A DNA stretch of 17,689 nucleotides from Prolixibacteraceae bacterium. Lineage in GTDB: Bacteria > Bacteroidota > Bacteroidia > Bacteroidales > Prolixibacteraceae. Location: positions 2,565 through 20,253 of the forward strand of contig DPRM01000060.1 in NCBI GenBank assembly GCA_003537645.1. The letters run 5' to 3'. The notes beneath the pieces are model-generated. The model had not been told where the DNA came from and made no database searches. It was given only the letters and a program-made list of their open reading frames with translations. This document shows positions 1-7,268 of the stretch, piece by piece; the stretch's first letter is position 1; each line of letters opens with the position of its first letter. Position numbers and translations under genes: made by a program.

Positions 1-1
1 T

Positions 2-157
2 ATCCACGGAACAGCCAACTGCAAAGAGTTACTTCAGAAACACGCCACAGAGGCACAGATTGAAGAACGAAAGCACCACAAAATAATTTGCCGGAAAGTA
101 GTTGGCGATGTTGCCGGATTAATGTACGATATGCTCGAACAAAATAATAGCCAGTAG
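2..157 (+). CDS. C-terminal fragment of a probable C_GCAxxG_C_C family redox protein
   Basis: An open frame enters from the left edge and ends at TAG 155-157, giving 51 residues. It contains an N-C-K-E-L-L segment and, about 25 residues later, I-C-R-K-V-V-G-D-V-A. This spacing resembles the last two conserved cysteines of the C_GCAxxG_C_C putative redox-active family, where a CKELL-type segment precedes a C-P-K-x-V segment. The earlier GCAxxG motif would lie outside the window, so the assignment rests only on the tail. The stop is one base from the ATG of the PAP2 gene, which suggests co-transcription and translational coupling. The family is thought to bind a metal or an iron-sulfur cluster; no function can be read from the fragment itself. 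It could instead be another small cysteine protein. Confidence 0.5.
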   Translation: MHGTANCKELLQKHATEAQIEERKHHKIICRKVVGDVAGLMYDMLEQNNSQ

Positions 158-158
158 A

Positions 159-743
159 ATGGATTATCTAAATTCAATTGACACAGAGTTTTTTCTGGTT
201 TTAAACGGATTGCACAATGCTTTTTTCGATCCAATTATGTATTGGTTAAGCCATAAGCTAATCTGGACGCCAATGTATTTACTGATTGTATTTCTGATGA
301 TCAGACGCTACAAAATGCGGGGAGTTTTGATGCTCTTGTTTGTGGGATTGGTAATAGTATTGAGCGACCAAACTGCTTCGGGCTTACTTAAAAACTTAGT
401 CCAACGTTTGCGCCCATCGCACGAACCGGCTTTAGCCGGATTGGTTCACCTAAGCAAAGCCGGAGCAGGAGGTTTGTATGGCTTTGTTTCATCGCATGCT
501 GCAAATGTTTTCGGATTGGCAACTTTTCTACATTTTGTGCTCGACAAACAATTTAAATTTCTGAAATACTGGATGTTTATTTGGGCATTTCTGGTTTCGT
601 ACAGCCGCATTTACAACGGTGTCCATTATCCGGGCGATGTATTGGTTGGAGGATTAATTGGCGCAGTATTTGGCTATTTAATGGCCAAGGCTTATTTTTT
701 AGCAGATGCCTATCTTCCGAAAAAGGAGCAACAGAAATCATAA
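159..743 (+). CDS. PAP2-family membrane phosphatase
   Basis: A 194-residue integral membrane protein with the three catalytic motifs of the PAP2 (type 2 phosphatidic acid phosphatase) superfamily. Motif 1 is K-x6-R-P (K78 to P86), motif 2 is the S-S-H variant of PSGH (111-113), and motif 3 is S-R-x5-H-x3-D (S149, R150, H156, D160). H156 would be the phospho-acceptor and H113 the proton donor. About five or six hydrophobic segments surround these motifs, placing the active site on the outer face of the inner membrane. Likely substrates are undecaprenyl pyrophosphate (BcrC/PgpB-like role in cell-wall carrier recycling) or another lipid phosphate; the sequence does not decide. The length is usual for bacterial PAP2 proteins. 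The ATG follows the preceding TAG after a single base, with no Shine-Dalgarno, as is common in Bacteroidota. Confidence 0.9.
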   Translation: MDYLNSIDTEFFLVLNGLHNAFFDPIMYWLSHKLIWTPMYLLIVFLMIRRYKMRGVLMLLFVGLVIVLSDQTASGLLKNLVQRLRPSHEPALAGLVHLSKAGAGGLYGFVSSHAANVFGLATFLHFVLDKQFKFLKYWMFIWAFLVSYSRIYNGVHYPGDVLVGGLIGAVFGYLMAKAYFLADAYLPKKEQQKS

Positions 744-745
744 AA

Positions 746-775
746 AGAGCCCTGCCCTTTTAACAACAAGGCTCT
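746..775 (+). terminator. Stem-loop just after the PAP2 gene (possible terminator)
   Basis: AGAGCC at 746-751 pairs perfectly with GGCTCT at 770-775. After one mismatch, two more pairs extend the stem to 746-754/767-775, leaving a 12-nt loop. It begins 3 bp after the PAP2 stop. There is no T-run on the + strand side; the A-run at 742-746 would give a T-run only on the minus strand, where no gene needs one. It may act as a 3'-end processing or stabilising hairpin. Confidence 0.35.
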
Positions 776-782
776 CCTAAAA

Positions 783-810
783 TTGAAATGTATGTAAACT
801 TCTATACTTC
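783..810 (+). promoter_or_regulatory. Weak candidate promoter for the 829-5222 operon
   Basis: TTG at 783-785 and TATACTTC at 803-810 are 17 bp apart. They resemble the Bacteroidota -33 TTG and -7 TAnnTTTG elements, the -7 element with two mismatches. Initiation would fall about 10-15 bp before the ATG at 829. The placement between the PAP2 hairpin and the next gene is sensible, but the match is poor. Confidence 0.25.
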
Positions 811-828
811 AAACTAAAATTGATACCA

Positions 829-2127
829 ATGAAAAAACTAATTTTTATTTTACTTGCAGCTTTTCTATACGCTGCGGGTCTAAATGCACAAACCAAATCA
901 ATCAAAAAATCACCGGTTTTAACCGAAGCTACTCATGAAAGTGTAGGCATTTCTTCTGAACGAATTGCCCGAATCGATCAAATGTGTGCTGATGCTGTAA
1001 AAAATGGTGACCTTCCGGGAATTGTTTCACTAATTGCCCGCAATGGCAAAATAGTACATTGGAAAGCCTACGGAATGGCAGATAATCAAGCTGGAAGAAC
1101 ACTTAAACGCGACGATATTTTCCGTATCGCAAGCCAATCGAAAGCAATCACTTCTACGGCCGTGATGATGCTTTGGGAAGAGGGGAAATTCCAGCTCGAC
1201 GATCCGATTTCGAAATACATTCCGGAGTTTAAAAATCCGCAGGTACTGAAATCGTTTAAATACAGTGATACAACTTATACCACAGAGCCTGCAAAATCAG
1301 AAATAACCATTCGACATCTGATTACCCACACTTCGGGAATTGGTTACGGAATTATTGACGGCAACGAACAAATGAAAATGATTTATGGGAAAGCGGGAGT
1401 TACCGATCTGTTTACCACCGATAAAATCACCATTGCCGAAAGCGTGAAAAAACTGGCAAAACTGCCTCTTCATCACAATCCTGGCGAAAAATTTACTTAT
1501 AGCGAAGGGCTTGATGTGTTGGGTTATTTCATTGAAGTTGTTTCGGGTATGCCATTCGATCAGTTTCTAAAATCTCATATTTTCGATCCGCTGGGCATGA
1601 ACGATACCCGTTTTTATTTGCCTGAAGAAAAAACGGGTCGATTGGTTGCCGTTCAGCAAAAAACAAATGGAAAATGGACAAAATATCCGGTAACTTTTTA
1701 CGATACCGACTACCCGGTGAAAGGCGCAAAATCTTTTTTCTCTGGTGGCGCAGGGCTTTCGAGTACCGCAAAAGATTACGCTACTTTTCTGCAAATGTAC
1801 CTGAATGGCGGCGAATTAAATGGTGTTCGTTTGTTGAGTCGCACTACTATTGAAGCTATTATGAGCAACCATATTGGAAATGTTTGGGGCGAAGATCCAG
1901 AGAAGAATTATGGACTGGCATTTTCGGTACTTACCCGGAAAGGCGAAGAAAAAGGTGGCTTGAGCAGCGAAGGTACTTTCGAGTGGGGCGGGTATTTCAA
2001 TACCCAGTATTTTGCCGATCCGAAAGAAAAAGTAATTGGCATTCTGATGAAACAAACCCAGGGACCGGTAAACGACGAAACTGGATGGAAATTCCGACAA
2101 CTGGTTGGGCAAAGTATTGATGATTAA
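829..2127 (+). CDS. Exported serine hydrolase (beta-lactamase / penicillin-binding-like family)
   Basis: A 432-residue protein with an N-terminal signal peptide (cleavage likely after the N-A-Q near residue 21). I start it at the ATG at 829; an in-frame TTG three codons upstream would add residues before the KK of the signal peptide and is unlikely. The fold is the class C beta-lactamase/DD-peptidase/esterase superfamily. The S-x-x-K motif is S-Q-S-K (S102 nucleophile, K105), the second motif is Y-S-E (224-226) instead of the usual Y-x-N, and a W-G-G at 386-388 occupies the place of the K-T-G/H-x-G motif. Such variants are usually esterases or amidases rather than true lactamases. It is the first gene of a run in which the next start lies 18 bp downstream. 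The substrate is unknown; deacylation of a sugar or a peptidoglycan-related ester is possible from context. Confidence 0.88.
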   Translation: MKKLIFILLAAFLYAAGLNAQTKSIKKSPVLTEATHESVGISSERIARIDQMCADAVKNGDLPGIVSLIARNGKIVHWKAYGMADNQAGRTLKRDDIFRIASQSKAITSTAVMMLWEEGKFQLDDPISKYIPEFKNPQVLKSFKYSDTTYTTEPAKSEITIRHLITHTSGIGYGIIDGNEQMKMIYGKAGVTDLFTTDKITIAESVKKLAKLPLHHNPGEKFTYSEGLDVLGYFIEVVSGMPFDQFLKSHIFDPLGMNDTRFYLPEEKTGRLVAVQQKTNGKWTKYPVTFYDTDYPVKGAKSFFSGGAGLSSTAKDYATFLQMYLNGGELNGVRLLSRTTIEAIMSNHIGNVWGEDPEKNYGLAFSVLTRKGEEKGGLSSEGTFEWGGYFNTQYFADPKEKVIGILMKQTQGPVNDETGWKFRQLVGQSIDD

Positions 2128-2145
2128 TCTAATAAAACAAGAAAC

Positions 2146-3579
2146 ATGAAACAAAAGCTAACTTTACTCCTGATTCTTCTGTTTCCACTCTTTGTTGCAG
2201 CCCAAACTCTTCTGGTGAGTGAAAATAAAAGATACCTCGAAACAGAAGCGGGAAAGCCATTTTTATGGATTGGCGATACTGCCTGGGAACTATTCCACAA
2301 ATTGAACCGTGAAGATGCCCAAATGTACCTAAAAAACAGGGCAGAAAAAGGCTTTTCAGTTATTCAGGCTGTTGTTATTGCCGAGATGGATGGTCTGAAA
2401 ACCCCAAATGCTTATGGCGAAACGCCATTGATTGAACTGAACCCGGAAAAGCCCAACGAAAAATATTTCGAACACGTCGATTTCATTGTTAATGAAGCAC
2501 AAAAGCTGGGCTTGTTTATTGGGATGTTGCCCACCTGGGGCGATAAAGTAACAGATGCCCATGGAGGAGGACCAGTTGTTTTTACAGAATCGAATGCTAA
2601 AACTTATGGAGAATTTTTAGGCCAACGCTATAAAAATAAACCTATTGTCTGGATTCTTGGCGGTGATCGAAACATCAAAAATGATACAGAATTAAAAGTG
2701 TGGCGGGCAATGGCAAACGGGATCAAAACCGGTAGTGATGGAAAACAGCTCATTTCTTACCATCCCAGAGGTGCATCTTCATCCCATCAATGGTTGCCGA
2801 ACGAAAGGTGGCTCGATTTGGATATGTACCAAAGCGGGCACGAAAAAAGGTACATTGATGTATATCGTTATGCAGAAACACTTTACAATCAGAAACCTGC
2901 AAAACCTTTCGTTGACGCAGAGCCTGCCTATGAAGATATACCTGTCAGATTCTGGGATTATTGCGATTGGAGTAAACCACTTCGGGTTCCGGCAGAAGTT
3001 CTTGACGCCAATAAAATCATCGTCAAAAAAGAACATTTTGCAATGGGATTTTTCACGGCTCATGATGTGAGGGTTCATGCCTATTGGAATTTTCTTTCAG
3101 GAGCAGCTGGTTATACCTACGGAAATAATGCAATCTGGCAAATGTTCGAAAAAGGCGGAAGTATGGCCATTCCCTGCCTAACCGATTGGAGAGAAGCACT
3201 CGACCGACCCGGAGCAGCCGACTTGAAACATGTACGGACCATTTTCGAAGCACGACCATTTTCCCAATTGATTCCTGATCAGGCGATTATTGTTGGCTCA
3301 AATCCAAAAGACAGTCTTCATATCCGCACAGCCATTTCTGCCGATCAATCTTTCGCCCTTATTTATCTATCAGTTGGGCAGTCTGTTACGGTCGATCTGT
3401 CGAAAATAAAGAATACGATTGTTGCTTCGTGGTATAACCCGAGAGAAGGCACGGCCCGTAAAATTGGCACATTTAAAAACTCCGGAAATCAAAAATTCAC
3501 ACCACCATCCGCAGGAACCGACAACGACTGGCTACTGGTACTGGATGATAAAAATGGGAAATACAAAACGTTGAAATAA
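2146..3579 (+). CDS. Exported DUF4038 glycoside hydrolase (GH140 apiosidase-like) with C-terminal collagen-binding-type domain
   Basis: A 477-residue secreted protein with a signal peptide (residues 1-20, ending A-A-Q). Residues about 25-360 form a TIM-barrel of the DUF4038 type. The opening R-Y-L-E-T-E-A-G-K-P-F-L-W-I-G-D-T-A-W is characteristic, as are G-G-D-R-N (172-176, D174) and D-A-E-P-A-Y-E (257-263, E259), which match the positions of the catalytic acid pair in GH140. Residues about 365-470 resemble the small beta-domain annotated as a putative collagen-binding domain and commonly paired with DUF4038. Characterised GH140 members release apiose from rhamnogalacturonan II, but the wider family has uncharacterised specificities, so the substrate is inference. 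It lies between the serine hydrolase (18 bp gap) and the HAD phosphatase (10 bp gap). No SusC/SusD pair is visible, so this is not a classical polysaccharide utilisation locus within the window. Confidence 0.88.
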   Translation: MKQKLTLLLILLFPLFVAAQTLLVSENKRYLETEAGKPFLWIGDTAWELFHKLNREDAQMYLKNRAEKGFSVIQAVVIAEMDGLKTPNAYGETPLIELNPEKPNEKYFEHVDFIVNEAQKLGLFIGMLPTWGDKVTDAHGGGPVVFTESNAKTYGEFLGQRYKNKPIVWILGGDRNIKNDTELKVWRAMANGIKTGSDGKQLISYHPRGASSSHQWLPNERWLDLDMYQSGHEKRYIDVYRYAETLYNQKPAKPFVDAEPAYEDIPVRFWDYCDWSKPLRVPAEVLDANKIIVKKEHFAMGFFTAHDVRVHAYWNFLSGAAGYTYGNNAIWQMFEKGGSMAIPCLTDWREALDRPGAADLKHVRTIFEARPFSQLIPDQAIIVGSNPKDSLHIRTAISADQSFALIYLSVGQSVTVDLSKIKNTIVASWYNPREGTARKIGTFKNSGNQKFTPPSAGTDNDWLLVLDDKNGKYKTLK

Positions 3580-3589
3580 CTTAGCGCAA

Positions 3590-4279
3590 GTGAAAAACAC
3601 CATAAAAGTAATAGGTTTCGATGCCGACGATACACTTTGGGTGAATGAACCCTACTTTCAGGAAGTTGAGCGACAATTTTGCCGAATATTGAAACCGTAT
3701 TTGCCTGAAGAAGAAACTTCGAAAGAGCTCTTTAAAACTGAAATGCAAAACCTTGAAATATATGGCTACGGCGCAAAAGGTTTTATTTTGGCAACGATAG
3801 AAACAGCACTTCGGGCAACTGAAGGAAAAATTACATCCGAAGAACTAAACCTAATCATCAATACAGGGAAAACACTCATGACCATGCCAATACAATTATT
3901 GGACGGTGTTGAACAGGTGTTGCAGCAGCTTCGGGGAAAATATAAACTGATATTGGCTACCAAAGGCGATTTGCTCGATCAGGAACGAAAACTGCAAAAG
4001 TCGGGACTGATCGGCTATTTCCACCACATCGAAATAATGAGCGATAAACACGAGAAAAATTACCTGAAACTGCTTGCTCATCTCGATATTCAGCCGGAAG
4101 AATTCCTAATGGTTGGCAATTCGGTGAAATCTGATATTTTACCCGTCATCAACATCGGGGCGAAAGCCATTCATATTCCGTTTGAAGTTACATGGCAGCA
4201 CGAGAATCATCACGAATCATCAGAAAATCATGAATTTATTACGGTTTTATCAATTGCTGAAATATTAAAACTTGTTTAA
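3590..4279 (+). CDS. HAD-superfamily phosphatase (phosphoglycolate-phosphatase-like)
   Basis: A 229-residue cytosolic protein starting with GTG at 3590, 10 bp after the glycosidase stop. No better in-frame ATG lies upstream, and the GTG puts the first motif at the normal place near the N-terminus. HAD motif I is D11-A-D13-D-T (nucleophile D11, general acid/base D13), motif II is L-A-T-K (T124), and motif IV is G-N-S-V-K-S-D (176-182). A conserved lysine (K156 or K160) precedes it. The alpha-helical cap between motifs I and II (about 20-105) is of the C1 type. The segment H-I-P-F-E-V-T-W-x-H-E near the end recurs in a HAD subgroup I recognise but for which I know no substrate. It has no signal peptide although its operon neighbours do, so it may dephosphorylate an imported sugar phosphate. 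The family is promiscuous and the substrate cannot be read. Confidence 0.87.
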   Translation: MKNTIKVIGFDADDTLWVNEPYFQEVERQFCRILKPYLPEEETSKELFKTEMQNLEIYGYGAKGFILATIETALRATEGKITSEELNLIINTGKTLMTMPIQLLDGVEQVLQQLRGKYKLILATKGDLLDQERKLQKSGLIGYFHHIEIMSDKHEKNYLKLLAHLDIQPEEFLMVGNSVKSDILPVINIGAKAIHIPFEVTWQHENHHESSENHEFITVLSIAEILKLV

Positions 4280-4292
4280 AAACAACTGTTCC

Positions 4293-5222
4293 ATGAAGTA
4301 TATTATCTTTTTTTTCGCTGGCCTGTTTGTTCTTTCCTCCGGGTTTGCCCAGAAGCAAAAAGTTTGGCTCGATGCCGACACTGGCAACGAAATGGACGAT
4401 TTGTATGCCATCGTCCGCTTGGTAAAGGATCCTTCGATTGAATTAATTGGATTGAGTTCGGCACATTTCAATAATCCGGATTTGCTGGTTTTTGAAAAGT
4501 GGAATGCTTATGAATCGAAAGGCTTGAATACCGTTGCCGAAAGTCAGCGATTGAACGAACAAATCCTGAAAGCTCTAGGCAGGTTAGATATTCCCCATCC
4601 CATCGGAGCCGACAGGCAGATTGGCCGTGCATGGGGACAGCAAGATGCACGAGATTCCAAGGCTTCACAAGCAATAATTGCCACTGTAAAAGCCCTTCCC
4701 GAAGGAGAGAAACTCGACATTCTTACCATCGGTGCCATGACCAACCTGGCTTCGGCATTAATAATAGCTCCTGAAATCAAATCCAGAATCCGCTGTTTTG
4801 CTTTGGGCGCACAATACGATCCAAAAACCAAAATCTGGAACAAAAACGAATTCAACATTCGTAACGACCTGAATGCCTTCGATTACCTGCTCAACCTCGA
4901 CGAACTCGACCTGACGATGATGTGTCTTCAGACAGCCTTGCCTTTGCAATTTAAACGCGAAGAAACCTACACCAAACTGAATGAAACCATTGAAGCTGAG
5001 AAGATACTGGAAGAACGCTGGCGTGAGCAAAATCCACAGGATGAAACCCGCGTAATGTGGGACTTGGCGCTGGTAGAAGCTTATCTGAAACCTAATCTTA
5101 CTCAAATTGAAACCATTTCAACACCTCCTGAAAATAACCAGCGAACGATCAAAGCATACATCAAAATCGACGAAAAAGCGTTGGCTGATGATTTCTGGAA
5201 AGTGCTGAAGAAAAAGTTTTAA
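4293..5222 (+). CDS. Exported nucleoside hydrolase-family protein
   Basis: A 309-residue protein with a signal peptide (residues 1-20, ending F-A-Q). The chosen ATG at 4293 gives a clean signal sequence; an in-frame TTG at 4272 overlaps the HAD stop and is unlikely. The Ca2+-binding aspartate cluster is D27-A-D29-T-G-N-E-M-D35-D36, two residues longer than the usual D-x-D-x-x-x-D-D. I-G-A-M-T-N-L-A and the later N-E-F-N-I-R-N-D correspond to the nucleoside hydrolase G-x-x-T-N-x-A and E-F-N...D signatures. Near the C-terminus the catalytic H-D pair of inosine-uridine hydrolases is replaced by W-D (in M-W-D-L-A-L-V). Family members cleave the N-glycosidic bond of ribonucleosides, giving ribose and a base. 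Because it is exported, it would work in the periplasm or be surface-exposed. It is the last gene of the run, 13 bp after the HAD gene; the substrate may not be a standard nucleoside. Confidence 0.86.
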   Translation: MKYIIFFFAGLFVLSSGFAQKQKVWLDADTGNEMDDLYAIVRLVKDPSIELIGLSSAHFNNPDLLVFEKWNAYESKGLNTVAESQRLNEQILKALGRLDIPHPIGADRQIGRAWGQQDARDSKASQAIIATVKALPEGEKLDILTIGAMTNLASALIIAPEIKSRIRCFALGAQYDPKTKIWNKNEFNIRNDLNAFDYLLNLDELDLTMMCLQTALPLQFKREETYTKLNETIEAEKILEERWREQNPQDETRVMWDLALVEAYLKPNLTQIETISTPPENNQRTIKAYIKIDEKALADDFWKVLKKKF

Positions 5223-5249
5223 GTACAGTTATAACTTTCGTTGCTGTAC
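5223..5249 (+). terminator. Stem-loop between convergent genes
   Basis: GTACAG at 5223-5228 pairs perfectly with CTGTAC at 5244-5249 across a 15-nt loop, starting immediately after the nucleoside hydrolase stop. It lies between that gene and the convergent Lgt-like gene, where a terminator is expected. No T-run follows on the + strand, so it is only a candidate. Confidence 0.3.
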
Positions 5250-5308
5250 CAATAAGTTTCAACCTACACTATAACCAACCATGAAAAGCCTAACCAAGTT
5301 TTATTAAC

Positions 5309-7114
5309 CTACTTCTGATCATTCAGCAAAAACTTATTCTGAACCTGCGTTTTATGACCAAATCGATAGTGCAGTCCAAGTGAAAACTGGTACTGATTTG
5401 AATAAGATTCGCTACTGGAATTAGACCACTCATACAAAGGCTCAATCACAAATTTATTCTTTATCGGAATGGTGCCTGCTACATAACTACCCTTGAAAAA
5501 AGATCCGATACGAAGATTAAGCCCGTTTTTCAGGCCAAACCCTGATCCAAATTCCATATTCTGATACATGCCCGGAAAAGGAGATGGAAAATGATCGGCA
5601 AATTTGTAGCTTACAAAAGCTATATTTTTGGGACCAACACGAAAATAGAACTGTGGCAACACCGGGCTTTTCCGTGTTCCGGTAGTTGGAAATGCCGATG
5701 CTCTTTGCTCAACCCAATGAGATGGTGAATACTGCAAATTACCAATGTGAATTCCACCACCGATGCCATACCATTTGACATCGTATTTTACGAACGGATT
5801 GATGCCTATTATTAAGTCATCGGTTTGTATTAAGCTGGTTCTCCCCAATTCAGTGTGAGAACCGGCATAACCGTTTAATCCATATTCCAGAATTGTCTTG
5901 TTTTGTTCGGCAGTCACCGAATATCCGGCTCCGAGCATTCTGTATTTTTGATGAAAATTTTGCGATTGACTCATCCTGTCGCAACCCTCGCCTGTGCCAA
6001 TATTGTGATATGTTTCGAAGCTACCACTTGAATGGCCGAGTTTTACCGACTGATATATTTTCTTTTCATCCTGCGGAAGAGTTTGACCCATTAGTATGAA
6101 TGAAAGAATCATTAAAATCGCGACTGAAGTCCGTACCTGAAGCGAATAAAGATGCCTGATAATATGAACGATAACACCTAAAGATGCAGGAATTAATACA
6201 AACAGGAGAATATTAAATTCAACCGTGGTGAACCAGTTACGCGTTGCGAGCATCAAAGCAACAAGCATCAGCAAATAAAGAGAATTGTGAATTGGGTGAT
6301 TTTCGTAAATGCGAAATTCCCGGCGAACATTGTTTTTCTCACGATAAAAGATGGTCAGGATCAGAATGGGAATCAGTGTCAAATAAATTAACTGTATCTT
6401 TTTCAGGCCAATAATGTAGCTACCCAGAAAAGTTCCGTTAGAAAGCGAATCCCTGAAAAATTCGATGATAAACCAACTGGTTAAAATTAAAACCAAACCC
6501 GATAATGCCAGATTGCCGGGTCTTTTCCAGAAATTCCGGTTGATGAGTAAAACAATTCCAATAATTAAACTGCTAATAATGAAATACAACGGAACCGGAT
6601 GAATGTGCAGCGAAAGTTCGTCGGCCATTCCCAACCGATCTGTAAAAAACTGATGGAGAAATGCAGGTGTATTTGTTCCGTACTGAATGCCAAAAGGTAA
6701 ATGAGTTTCGGTTCCAAAACAACATCCGGTTAGCAAACAACCTATTCGCTGCACAGCCATACCAAAAGGCGCTGCAATAGCAAAAACGTCTAAAATCGGG
6801 TACTTTATTTTCAGGAGTAGTTTGGCAATTCCCATTCCTAAGAGAGCGAAAACCAAAGCTCCGGCCATATTTTTTGAATGTACAGGCGGGAAGCTAAAAT
6901 GCTGCAAAAAGAAGTGAATGTCGTCAGCAGTTATTCCACCCAATTTCGAGCCAACTATCAGGAAAAAACGGGTGGTTACCACCACAAGCAACATGGTAAC
7001 CCAAGGTATTTTTCGCCTGAAACTCTCAAATAAAAAAATCAGAATTACGATCAGCGAAGATAACTGATAAAAGAAATCGTAATAAAACTGGGGATTATCA
7101 AATCTTATAATCAT
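5309..7114 (-). CDS. Lgt-like membrane protein fused to a C-terminal beta-rich (outer-membrane-protein-like) domain
   Basis: A 601-residue protein. Residues 1 to about 345 hold roughly nine to ten hydrophobic segments and resemble prolipoprotein diacylglyceryl transferase: V-H-S-x-x-x-A-G at 78-85 parallels the Lgt histidine loop, R-I-G-C-L-L-T-G-C-C-F-G (123-134) aligns with the Lgt R-x-G-N-F-x-N-G-E signature, and H-P-V-P-L-Y (172-177) parallels H-P-x-Q-x-Y. Relative to E. coli Lgt, arginine R143 is kept (R123), but N146 and E151 are both cysteines here (C126, C131), so it is probably a paralogue rather than the housekeeping enzyme. Residues 346-601 have alternating glycine/aromatic strands ending in L-H-Y-R-F-G, like a small outer-membrane beta-barrel, preceded by a hydrophobic stretch ending L-M-G-Q-T-L-P-Q. 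It is transcribed towards the nucleoside hydrolase and divergently from deoC. The substrate is unknown. Confidence 0.75.
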   Translation of the reverse strand: MIIRFDNPQFYYDFFYQLSSLIVILIFLFESFRRKIPWVTMLLVVVTTRFFLIVGSKLGGITADDIHFFLQHFSFPPVHSKNMAGALVFALLGMGIAKLLLKIKYPILDVFAIAAPFGMAVQRIGCLLTGCCFGTETHLPFGIQYGTNTPAFLHQFFTDRLGMADELSLHIHPVPLYFIISSLIIGIVLLINRNFWKRPGNLALSGLVLILTSWFIIEFFRDSLSNGTFLGSYIIGLKKIQLIYLTLIPILILTIFYREKNNVRREFRIYENHPIHNSLYLLMLVALMLATRNWFTTVEFNILLFVLIPASLGVIVHIIRHLYSLQVRTSVAILMILSFILMGQTLPQDEKKIYQSVKLGHSSGSFETYHNIGTGEGCDRMSQSQNFHQKYRMLGAGYSVTAEQNKTILEYGLNGYAGSHTELGRTSLIQTDDLIIGINPFVKYDVKWYGIGGGIHIGNLQYSPSHWVEQRASAFPTTGTRKSPVLPQFYFRVGPKNIAFVSYKFADHFPSPFPGMYQNMEFGSGFGLKNGLNLRIGSFFKGSYVAGTIPIKNKFVIEPLYEWSNSSSESYSNQYQFSLGLHYRFGHKTQVQNKFLLNDQK

Positions 7115-7226
7115 CTCTTTTAATTTAAGTTACACTGCTAATTTTAAGTGTAAGCCGGATGTAAAATTGGGTTATACGTTTTATAAAATATTCAGTTCTG
7201 AAATCGTACGTACAAGTTAAGATTTC

Positions 7227-7234
7227 TATCTTTG
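7227..7234 (+). promoter_or_regulatory. Bacteroidota-type -7 box upstream of deoC
   Basis: TATCTTTG matches the TAnnTTTG consensus exactly and lies 34 bp before the deoC ATG, implying a leader of about 25-30 nt. I see no good TTTG/TTG -33 element at normal spacing. It sits in the 154-bp divergent gap shared with the Lgt-like gene, for which I found no comparable minus-strand box. Confidence 0.6.
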
Positions 7235-7268
7235 ATTCAGTTTGCACCTCAATTAAATCAAAACTTCG

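Noticed and set aside
1816..2154. 112-codon minus-strand ORF antisense to the serine hydrolase
   Set aside because: It lies entirely opposite a well-supported gene, has low-complexity F/S/I-rich sequence and no family resemblance.
4758..5105. 115-codon minus-strand ORF antisense to the nucleoside hydrolase
   Set aside because: It is a shadow of a gene with clear motifs, with no signal, motif or neighbour supporting it.
5309..7114. Housekeeping Lgt annotation
   Set aside because: The catalytic signature is altered to cysteines at two positions and the protein is about twice the usual length, so only 'Lgt-like' is justified.
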